A stretch of 6,091 nt of DNA from Deltaproteobacteria bacterium (GTDB lineage: Bacteria; Myxococcota; B64-G9), in the NCBI GenBank assembly GCA_003647095.1, contig QMME01000259.1, positions 1-6,091 on the forward strand, given 5' to 3'. The position numbers were made by a program, and so were the translations under genes. Positions within the stretch are counted from its first letter, which is position 1, and each line of letters opens with the position of its first letter. The notes beneath the pieces are model-generated. The model did no database searches. It was not told the DNA's origin and was given only the letters and a program-made list of their open reading frames with translations. Shown in pieces: positions 1 to 5,708 of this stretch.

Positions 1-2228
1 TACTTCTTGGGGTAGAGTTCGACATTGAGTATCACCACGTCACCGGCCTCCAGCTTGACCTTGCGCCGCTGGGTCACGTAACCGGGCATGGAGATGAGCA
101 CGTCGAAGCTGCCCGTCTCCAGGCGGTGCGAGAAAGAGCCGTTGCGTTGGGCGCGGAAACTCACGTTGCGCGCCGGCACGCTGATCAACGCCGGCAGGGT
201 CAGGCCGGTTACCGAGCGCACCGTGCCCTTGACGGTACCGTGCGCCACTCCGCCGGTACGAACCATGCGTATGGTCACCGGGGTCTCGGGCCGGTCCGAG
301 ACCAGGACTACCTGGCTGTCTTCGCGGTAACCGTCCCGGTAGACGCGCAGGCGAACAGGCCCCGGTGACATGGGACAGGTAAAGAAGCGTCCCTGCTCGG
401 GGTCGGATAGAAAGATGGCCGGCTCCTTGCCGCCCATGACCACGCGGACGCTGCCGATGGGCTTGCCGGTATCTGCGTCGACCACCCGGCCCACCACCCG
501 CGAGCCGGCTCCGGTGGGACGGGAACCCATCCGGCATGGCATCTCCTTCTTCTCCACGCGTACGACTTCCCGCTCTACCACGTCCGGGGGAGGCGTGGAG
601 CCAAAATCGTAGGAGACGGAAAGGATGATGTTGTAGGGAGGTGTGCGGGTGGGGGCGGACTCCGAACCACCGGTGGCGCTGAGCCCGATGTCGGCCGCGG
701 CCAGGATCTGGAAGTCGTGGAAGCGCAGGGGCCACACCCTCACTCCCAGGGTGAGCCAGTTGGGACTGTCGCTAAAGCCCATGTCGGAGGCGCCCAGGGC
801 CAGCGCCGAGCCGTACTCCAGGAAGGGAGCCACCGGTCCGAACTGCCAGGCCACTCCCAGCCCCAGCAGCAACTGGTCGTGAGGATAGATCCCGGCGGCG
901 AACTGCTGGGCGGGGTTCAATGGGTAGTCGAAGATACGCTTGGAGTTGTCGAAGTGGTAACCGATGTTGAGCGAGATCAGCGATTCCGGAAGGGGCATGA
1001 AGTCGAAGGCGAAAAGGATGCGGGTGGAGATGCCCTCGGTGGAAAGCTGCGAGAACTTGCGCCCGGTGGGAAATACCGACTGCAACCCGGCACCCAGGGC
1101 AAACCAGTTGGTGAGCTGGTAGCCGTAACGCACTCCCAGGAAAGGGTCGCCTATGGACTGGCTTTCCGAGGGATCGAAGGAAGTGTTCTGATTGGAGATG
1201 ATGGAGAAGCCGGCATTGATTTCCAGGCCCGGCAGGGGCACGCCCGCGGCCACCAGGCGTCCCTGCAGGCGCTGGTTGCTGTCGCCGCTGGTGATGAAAC
1301 CCGAGGACTTGAAAAACTCCACCGATGAGGACACAACCACGCTGCGGGTCTGGTAGGAGCGGGAGCTCCAGACGCGCCACAGGCCGCGTTGTCCGAACAT
1401 GCTGACACCGCTGGGATCGAGCGGCGGCTTGGCGGATATGCGTTTTTCGCCTACCACCCGGCGTTCCACCTGCACCCGGGCCGCGGGTTTTTCCTGCCCC
1501 GCTGGCGGTAGCGGAGAGGCAATCGGCTTGCCGGTAGTCGGTGGCGCCGGGGATGTCTGGGGAGTCGTGGCGGCGACGGGCTTCTTGGCTACCGGGGAGA
1601 CGACGGGCTTCTCGGGAGCCGGGGTCGGAACGAGCGGGGGCAAGGCAGGCAGGGCCGGCTTGTCGGCCTCGCCGGTTGCCTTCTTGCCGACTCCCTGCCC
1701 GGGGGGGGACGGGGGAGCCGGCTGCCGCGCCGCGGCTGCCGGTGGTGTTGCCGGTTGCCACTTTACTTCCTGCTCGCTTGGCAGGGGCCGGCGTCGAACC
1801 TTTACCGGGCGGACCAGGAAATCCCGGTCGGCCTTGACAAGCACCAGGTTGGTGCCTGCTTCCAGGGCGATGTACATACCCCTGGACACCGCCGGGTGCA
1901 GATCCACCGTCACGCTGGCCTGGGAGGTTCCCTTGACCAGGGTGAAGGTGGCCTGGCCCCGCCTGAGCCCCCGTACCAGCAGTACCAGGCGTACCGGACC
2001 TCCGGCTGCCAGACGGAAATTGCGGCCCACGGATACCTGGTAAAAGGTCTTGGTCTTCTTTCCTGCCCGGCGCGACCTTTTGGGCCAGCGGCCGCGAACG
2101 ACGATCTTGCCGGGCTTGAGTACGCGTTGTGCCGCCCGGGCCGGCACCGGCCACTCCGGCAAGGCACCGGCCAGGGACAAAGACAGGAACAGTAGCAGCA
2201 GTGACAGGAGCGCCAGTCTGCCTTTCAT
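1..2228 (-). CDS. Outer-membrane beta-barrel protein with Pro-rich linker and two carboxypeptidase-regulatory-like domains (3' edge cut)
   Basis: The frame is open from ATG 2228 to the left edge: 742 complete codons, then a codon beginning TA (stop or Tyr). An SD site AAGAGG lies 7 nt before the ATG. Residues 1-22 form a signal peptide with probable AGA cleavage. Residues about 34-147 are a very basic beta-rich domain that I do not recognise. Residues about 148-250 are a Pro/Ala/Lys-rich linker. Residues about 281-543 alternate polar and aromatic strands with turns and end SYDFG, as expected of an outer-membrane barrel. Residues about 578-656 (GRVVDADTGKPI start) and 660-742 look like two CarboxypepD_reg/PEGA-like beta-sandwiches. 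Only two cysteines occur, C565 and C618. Similar barrel-plus-repeat proteins in myxobacteria often end in an OmpA peptidoglycan-binding domain; none is visible here, but it could follow past the edge. It is the last visible gene of a three-gene unit. Function unknown; a structural, adhesion or transport role is possible. Confidence 0.85.
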   Translation of the reverse strand, partial: MKGRLALLSLLLLFLSLSLAGALPEWPVPARAAQRVLKPGKIVVRGRWPKRSRRAGKKTKTFYQVSVGRNFRLAAGGPVRLVLLVRGLRRGQATFTLVKGTSQASVTVDLHPAVSRGMYIALEAGTNLVLVKADRDFLVRPVKVRRRPLPSEQEVKWQPATPPAAAARQPAPPSPPGQGVGKKATGEADKPALPALPPLVPTPAPEKPVVSPVAKKPVAATTPQTSPAPPTTGKPIASPLPPAGQEKPAARVQVERRVVGEKRISAKPPLDPSGVSMFGQRGLWRVWSSRSYQTRSVVVSSSVEFFKSSGFITSGDSNQRLQGRLVAAGVPLPGLEINAGFSIISNQNTSFDPSESQSIGDPFLGVRYGYQLTNWFALGAGLQSVFPTGRKFSQLSTEGISTRILFAFDFMPLPESLISLNIGYHFDNSKRIFDYPLNPAQQFAAGIYPHDQLLLGLGVAWQFGPVAPFLEYGSALALGASDMGFSDSPNWLTLGVRVWPLRFHDFQILAAADIGLSATGGSESAPTRTPPYNIILSVSYDFGSTPPPDVVEREVVRVEKKEMPCRMGSRPTGAGSRVVGRVVDADTGKPIGSVRVVMGGKEPAIFLSDPEQGRFFTCPMSPGPVRLRVYRDGYREDSQVVLVSDRPETPVTIRMVRTGGVAHGTVKGTVRSVTGLTLPALISVPARNVSFRAQRNGSFSHRLETGSFDVLISMPGYVTQRRKVKLEAGDVVILNVELYPKK

Positions 2229-2235
2229 GGGTGAA

Positions 2236-2241
2236 CCTCTT
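2236..2241 (-). promoter_or_regulatory. Shine-Dalgarno site of the barrel gene
   Basis: AAGAGG on the minus strand, 7 nt upstream of the ATG at 2228. It supports that start. It lies in the 46-bp gap after the FN3 gene, which otherwise shows no hairpin or promoter. Confidence 0.65.
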
Positions 2242-2274
2242 TTCCCGTGGTTTCCTTTCCGACCTGCGGTGCCA

Positions 2275-3012
2275 TCAGTCGGGCACCGAAATGGAGACCA
2301 CGTTCGACAGCGGCGAGGTGTTGCCTTCATCGTCGGCTACCTTGATGGCGAACCAGTATGTGCCCCCGGCTGGCAGACCCCGCACGGGCATGTTCTCGGC
2401 CTGGCCCGCGGGCCGGGGACGATTGGTATCAACCTGGTTGGCGTCTCCGAAATTTCCCTCGTTCAGTTCGACCGTGTCCCAACGCAGGTCGTAGCTCTCG
2501 GCCTGGCCGGCGCGCACGTCGTCGCCCACGGCCGTCCAGGTGAGCATGACGTCCGAGCCCTGGAGTTCGGCGGCCAGATCGTCGATGGATGCCGGGGGGT
2601 AGTTGTCCGAGGAATAGGCCGGCTGCATCTCCACCGCTACTTCCTGGAGTTGGTCCTTGCGTACCGTCACTCCCGTGCTCTGGCCGCGATAGAGCAGGTT
2701 GCTGTTGGCGTCGAAGGCCTCGGCCGCCACGGTGCGATTGTTACCGGCGTCGACGGCGTCGACCAGGCAACGGTACTGCTCGTAGTCGCAATCCGACTCT
2801 GCCAGCAGGGTGTTTCCCGAGCGCACCGAGATGTGCACGCTGCTTACCAGGCCGCTGAGCTCGCCGCGGGCAGCCGCCGGCAGATCGGTGTTCCACAGCA
2901 GGTGAACCGCCAACTCTCCCGCCGGTGGGGTGTCACCGCAGCCGGTGCCGGTCTGTCCTGCCATCATGGCCCAGGCCAACGTAAGAATGACAGGTATGCG
3001 CGGTGCCTTCAT
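2275..3012 (-). CDS. Secreted FN3-domain protein, possible lipoprotein (245 aa)
   Basis: Encodes 245 residues. I chose ATG 3012 because GGGAG lies 6 nt upstream and a signal sequence follows immediately; the in-frame ATG at 3069 would overlap the upstream gene and add a Pro/Arg-rich tail. Residues 1-24 are a basic start plus hydrophobic segment leading to TGTGC at 21-25. C25 might be lipidated, but Gly at -3 is a poor lipobox, so ordinary secretion is the alternative. Residues about 33-130 form a beta-rich domain of unknown family with a close cysteine pair, C75 and C82, likely a disulfide. Residues about 138-245 match a fibronectin type III fold: PPASIDDLAAEL start, a LTWTA strand, SYDLRW, a GTYWFAIKVAD strand and the SPLSNVVSISV end. 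FN3 domains usually mediate protein or glycan contacts. It lies between the PEGA protein and the barrel gene, so a shared envelope role is inferred. Confidence 0.85.
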   Translation of the reverse strand: MKAPRIPVILTLAWAMMAGQTGTGCGDTPPAGELAVHLLWNTDLPAAARGELSGLVSSVHISVRSGNTLLAESDCDYEQYRCLVDAVDAGNNRTVAAEAFDANSNLLYRGQSTGVTVRKDQLQEVAVEMQPAYSSDNYPPASIDDLAAELQGSDVMLTWTAVGDDVRAGQAESYDLRWDTVELNEGNFGDANQVDTNRPRPAGQAENMPVRGLPAGGTYWFAIKVADDEGNTSPLSNVVSISVPD

Positions 3013-3018
3013 GACTTG

Positions 3019-3023
3019 CTCCC
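3019..3023 (-). promoter_or_regulatory. Shine-Dalgarno site of the FN3 gene
   Basis: GGGAG on the minus strand, 6 nt upstream of ATG 3012 and inside the 13-bp gap after the upstream TAG stop. It decides between the ATG at 3012 and the longer start at 3069, and it suggests translational coupling. Confidence 0.65.
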
Positions 3024-3025
3024 GC

Positions 3026-3991
3026 CTAGCGCCAGGTGGCGGCCACCTGGCCTTGCCCGGACGGACCACCGCTCAGCAGGAAGTAGGTTGTAGTACCGGC
3101 GGCGCCGGCCGCTACCACCCCGACAATGGTCCAGAACCACCAGGTCTGGTAAAAGCGGGGTGGTTCCTTCTTCTTGGTCTTCACTGGTTGTTGCTTTTTC
3201 TTTTCTGCCCGTGCCTGCAACTCCCGCAAGCGGGCCAGGCGGGTGCCGGGCAGTGGTTGCAGGTCGATCTTCAACTTCCGGATTTCGCCGGGTCGAACCA
3301 CTACCACGTCGTGGAAAGGACTATAGTCCTTGGCCTGGGCCACCACGTCGAAGGCTCCGGGGGCCAGGCGGAACTTCTTCTGCTTGTTCAACTCGAAGCG
3401 CTTGCCGTTCAGAAACACCACTGCCCCACCGGCCTCGCAGGCAATCTCCAGGTTGCCCCTTTCCCGGCCCAGGACGGTGAGGATGGGGGAGGCCACCATG
3501 CGGGTAAGCCAGCGCATGGCTCGTTGCTGGTCTTCGTCCTGGGCCGAGGCGAAGTCGGAGGCCTGGCGCACCTGCCGGCCGGTGGAGCCGTCCAGGGTGG
3601 ACATGGTGAAAGTGATGCCCTGAACGCTCTGCTCGGCATGGATGGCGAGCAGTACATCAGCAGAGAAGGCAACGGCAACCTGCCGGGTGCAGATCACGTC
3701 GCGCAAGCAGCTCTTTTTCAACAGCTTGTTGGCTCGCTGGGCCAGCTCGTTGTCGCCGTTGGCATCGACGACGGTGAAGATGCCCAGGGAGTCCAACTCC
3801 TGCTTGACCACTGGCAGGAGTTGTTCCAGGCGTTGCCGTCCCATGTCGACCACCCTTACCGGCAGCAGCAACAGCTTTACCCGGGTAGTGGCAGGAGAGT
3901 TCTTCTGGGCGGGCTCCTGTGCCGCTGTCACCGGCGCCTGCCCGGAAAGCAATACTGTCAGCAAGAAAACACGAAGGGCTCGAAACGCCAT
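3026..3991 (-). CDS. Secreted CsgG/TolB-like and PEGA-domain protein with C-terminal membrane anchor (321 aa)
   Basis: Encodes 321 residues from ATG 3991, with GGGAG 9 nt upstream. Residues 1-24 are a signal peptide (hydrophobic 8-16, likely cleavage after TAA). Residues about 37-170 resemble the N-terminal alpha/beta domain common in deltaproteobacterial envelope proteins of CsgG/TolB-like type: a KLLLLPV strand, a helix, LGIFTVVDANG, then a KSCLRDVIC segment and FSADVLLAIHAE, where relatives have a Cys-containing segment before a GADYLV-like strand. C95 and C101 may pair. Residues about 179-245 are a PEGA-like domain (GNLEIACEAGGAVVFLNGKR through LKIDLQP). Residues 250-280 are a Lys/Arg-rich linker. 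Residues about 284-307 (WWFWTIVGVVAAGAAG) are a membrane segment rich in Gly/Ala. PEGA domains are surface-layer or periplasmic modules without known catalysis. First gene of the three-gene unit, with a promoter candidate just upstream. Exact function unknown. Confidence 0.87.
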   Translation of the reverse strand: MAFRALRVFLLTVLLSGQAPVTAAQEPAQKNSPATTRVKLLLLPVRVVDMGRQRLEQLLPVVKQELDSLGIFTVVDANGDNELAQRANKLLKKSCLRDVICTRQVAVAFSADVLLAIHAEQSVQGITFTMSTLDGSTGRQVRQASDFASAQDEDQQRAMRWLTRMVASPILTVLGRERGNLEIACEAGGAVVFLNGKRFELNKQKKFRLAPGAFDVVAQAKDYSPFHDVVVVRPGEIRKLKIDLQPLPGTRLARLRELQARAEKKKQQPVKTKKKEPPRFYQTWWFWTIVGVVAAGAAGTTTYFLLSGGPSGQGQVAATWR

Positions 3992-4026
3992 TGGCGGACA
4001 CTCCCATGCCTGGTTAGCCTTCTGAT

Positions 4027-4055
4027 ATTGTTGCAGAAGTAATGTCGCCAGTCAA
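4027..4055 (-). promoter_or_regulatory. Sigma70-like promoter for the PEGA-FN3-barrel unit
   Basis: On the minus strand, TTGACT (4055-4050, 5/6 to consensus) and AACAAT (4032-4027, 4/6) are separated by exactly 17 bp. Transcription would start near 4020, leaving a leader of about 28 nt before ATG 3991. The -35 box begins 1 nt after the TAG stop of the methyltransferase gene. The stretch is also distinctly more AT-rich than its surroundings. Prediction by eye only. Confidence 0.5.
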
Positions 4056-4056
4056 A

Positions 4057-4827
4057 CTATTGCCGCCCGGGCCTGGCCACCAGGATCTGCGTGGCCGACT
4101 CCGCGGTGTCCACTTGCAGGCCGAACCCGTCCAGGTGTTCACAACACTCGAAGCCGGCGTCTGTCAGCAGTTTCTCCAGGTGTTGCGGCGTAAACATGCG
4201 CAGGCGCAGCCGGCAACGATATGGCTGTCCGCCCGGGCCGAGCGGTTCATAGGTGAACACGGTTTCGCTGATCTGCGTGACTGGATCGAAATGATGGCTT
4301 TCGCGCTGCAGGTAGCGCTGGCCGGCGACGTGAAGCGTCCTGATGGCGATACCTTCCGGGCCGCCGAAGTCGCGCAGCAGCTCCGGCACCGGCCGGGTGA
4401 CGTCGAACAGCAGCCGTCCTCCGGGTCGCAAGTGCCGGCGCACGCAGGCGAAGCAGGCGCTGACCTCCTCGTCCCGGTGCAGGTGCATCAGCCCGTTGAG
4501 AGGTATGAGAACGCTGCCAAAACGCCCGGGCAGGTGGAAATCTCGCATATCTCCTTGCGCCAGCTCCAGCCGCCGTGTCAGTTGCCGCGGCAGCGTCAAG
4601 GCCCGGGCTCGGGCCCGGTCGAGCATGGCCGGGCGCAAGTCCAGTCCGGTCACTTCCAGGCCCGCTGCCAGCAGGGGAAACAGCAGGCGCCCGGTACCAC
4701 AACCGAGCACCAGCACCGCTCCCCCCTGCTGCCGGGCTCGATCGCGATACCAGGCCACGTCGGCGGCCAGGAAGGATACCTCTGCTTCGTAGCGCAGGGG
4801 ATCGGCGTAGTAGTCTCTTTCTTGCAC
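4057..4827 (-). CDS. Class I SAM-dependent methyltransferase (about 256 aa, GTG start)
   Basis: A Rossmann-fold methyltransferase that would transfer a methyl group from S-adenosylmethionine; the substrate cannot be told. With the GTG start at 4827 it has 256 residues. Motif I, VLVLGCGTG, is at 38-46, with the acidic residue after strand 2 at D63 (VTGLDLRPAML). QGDMRDF lies at 91-97 and SVLIPLNGLMHL at 105-116, followed by the LRPGGRLLFDV strand at 133-143. This pattern fits Methyltransf_25-type cytosolic enzymes. There is no signal peptide. The frame has no early ATG. I prefer GTG 4827 because DYYADPLRYE follows directly, like the beginning of relatives; alternatives are TTG 4863 and TTG 4911, the last overlapping the SD of the divergent gene. 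No start has a good SD. It is 65 bp upstream of the PEGA gene on the same strand, but the promoter between them suggests only loose linkage. Confidence 0.85.
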   Translation of the reverse strand: MQERDYYADPLRYEAEVSFLAADVAWYRDRARQQGGAVLVLGCGTGRLLFPLLAAGLEVTGLDLRPAMLDRARARALTLPRQLTRRLELAQGDMRDFHLPGRFGSVLIPLNGLMHLHRDEEVSACFACVRRHLRPGGRLLFDVTRPVPELLRDFGGPEGIAIRTLHVAGQRYLQRESHHFDPVTQISETVFTYEPLGPGGQPYRCRLRLRMFTPQHLEKLLTDAGFECCEHLDGFGLQVDTAESATQILVARPGRQ

Positions 4828-4923
4828 GGGACGAATACTGCTCTCTGTACAGCCGGCTTGCAAGTGCCTGCCGGGAGGTGCTAAGTTGGCCGCCCTGACG
4901 TCAGTACTCAAGGAGGAAGCGAT
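4828..4923. promoter_or_regulatory. Divergent intergenic region with several perfect palindromes
   Basis: A 96-bp spacer between the methyltransferase (minus) and SPFH gene (plus), assuming the GTG 4827 start. It holds perfect palindromes TGTACA (4846-4851), AGCCGGCT (4851-4858), CTTGCAAG (4857-4864) and CTGACGTCAG (4895-4904). The last ends 5 bp before the SD of the plus-strand gene. Promoters must lie here or just inside the genes, but no convincing -35/-10 pair is visible; TTGCAA at 4858-4863 is the best -35 candidate for either direction. Operator function is inferred from symmetry and position only. Confidence 0.4.
4910..4916 (+). promoter_or_regulatory. Strong Shine-Dalgarno site of the SPFH gene
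   Basis: AAGGAGG, a full anti-SD match, 7 nt before ATG 4924. It is the strongest ribosome binding site in the window and suggests high translation. It also argues against the TTG 4911 start for the methyltransferase on the other strand. Confidence 0.8.
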
Positions 4924-5706
4924 ATGAACAAGTGGATTCTGCCGTTGCTGTTACTGGTGGGGCTGGCCGCCGGCTGTGCCAAGGTTGATTCCGGTTACGG
5001 GGGTGTACTGTGGACGGCGTTTTCCGGCACTCAGGATGATAACTACACCGAGGGCTGGTACTTCGTGGCGCCCTGGAACAAGCTGATCACCTACGATGTA
5101 CGTTCCCAGGACAAGCAAGAAGTATTGCACGTGCTGGCCAGCAACGGCCTGTCCATTCGCCTGGAATCGTCCATTCGCTACCGGCCCGATGCCAAGCGGC
5201 TGGCCGAGCTGCACCAGACCCTGGGACCCGACTATTATAACGTCATCGTTGCCCCCACGCTGCGTTCCGAAGCCCGCAAGGTAGGCGGTCGCTACCTGCC
5301 CGAGGAGATCTATTCCACCAAGCGCTCGGAGGTGGAAAGCGGCATCTTCGAGGAGATGCAGAAGGCGCTCAAGGATCGCCCCATCATCCTGGAGGCCATT
5401 CTGATCCGCAACGTCGACCTGCCCGAGAAGCTCAAGCGGGCCATCCAGGACAAGCTGGAGGAAGAGCAGCGGTCATTGAAGATGAAGTTCACCCTCTCCC
5501 GCGAGCGCCAGGAGGCCGAGCGCAAGAAGATCGAGGCTCAAGGTATCGCCGAGCGCAACCGCATCATCACCGAGAGCATCAACGACAAACTGCTGCGTTA
5601 CGAGGGTATCGGGGCAACCGAGCGACTGGCCAACTCCAAGAATACCAAGGTGATCGTCATCGGCGCGGGCAAGAGCGGGTTACCGCTCATCCTGGGGAAC
5701 CTCTGA
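4924..5706 (+). CDS. SPFH/prohibitin-family lipoprotein (260 aa)
   Basis: A Band 7/SPFH protein of prohibitin type. Residues 1-17 form a lipoprotein signal ending LAAG before C18; the +2 residue is Ala, which in Gram-negative sorting favours the outer membrane. Residues about 19-185 carry the SPFH fold: GYGGVLW strand, EGWYFVAPWNKLITYDVRSQ, the typical NGLSIRLESSIRYRPD block at 74-89, and APTLRSEARKVGGRYLPEEIY at 110-130. Residues about 165-235 form the charged coiled coil (KRAIQDKLEEEQRS, RERQEAERKKIEAQGIAERNRI) used for ring assembly in this family. The end KVIVIGAGKSGLPLILGN matches prohibitin tails. Known relatives scaffold membrane domains or regulate membrane proteases; here the protein would face the periplasm if lipidated. 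Most bacterial homologues have an N-terminal membrane helix, so the lipobox is notable. ATG 4924 follows a perfect SD. It is followed after 2 bp by another lipoprotein gene. Confidence 0.92.
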   Translation: MNKWILPLLLLVGLAAGCAKVDSGYGGVLWTAFSGTQDDNYTEGWYFVAPWNKLITYDVRSQDKQEVLHVLASNGLSIRLESSIRYRPDAKRLAELHQTLGPDYYNVIVAPTLRSEARKVGGRYLPEEIYSTKRSEVESGIFEEMQKALKDRPIILEAILIRNVDLPEKLKRAIQDKLEEEQRSLKMKFTLSRERQEAERKKIEAQGIAERNRIITESINDKLLRYEGIGATERLANSKNTKVIVIGAGKSGLPLILGNL

Positions 5707-5708
5707 CC

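Noticed and set aside
40..735. A 231-codon open frame on the minus strand
   Set aside because: Shadow of the C-terminal part of the barrel gene; Arg/Pro/Gly-rich and without recognisable structure.
772..2154. A 460-codon open frame on the minus strand
   Set aside because: It lies inside the barrel gene in another frame. Its product is Gly/Arg/Pro-rich with no fold or signal peptide, whereas the 742-codon frame has an SD, signal peptide and clear domains.
2229..2274. Possible terminator between the FN3 and barrel genes
   Set aside because: No stable hairpin followed by a T run on the minus strand; the spacer holds only the SD and a purine-rich stretch.
3013..3069. Longer start for the FN3 gene at ATG 3069
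   Set aside because: It overlaps the upstream gene, lacks a good SD and adds a Pro/Arg-rich tail before a normal signal sequence that has its own SD.
2050..3093. A 347-codon plus-strand frame opposite the FN3 gene
   Set aside because: Composition typical of antisense frames in GC-rich DNA; no SD and no domains, and it spans three real genes or gaps on the other strand.
2930..4042. A 370-codon plus-strand frame opposite the PEGA gene
   Set aside because: Gly/His/Leu-rich antisense translation without motifs; the minus strand holds a well-supported protein there.
4042..4884. A 280-codon plus-strand frame opposite the methyltransferase
   Set aside because: Antisense shadow; the opposite strand has canonical SAM-binding motifs.
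4858..4887. Plus-strand promoter TTGCAA with a TAAGTT or CTAAGT -10 box for the SPFH gene
   Set aside because: The -10 boxes match TATAAT at three positions or fewer, so the pair is too weak to list as a promoter by eye.
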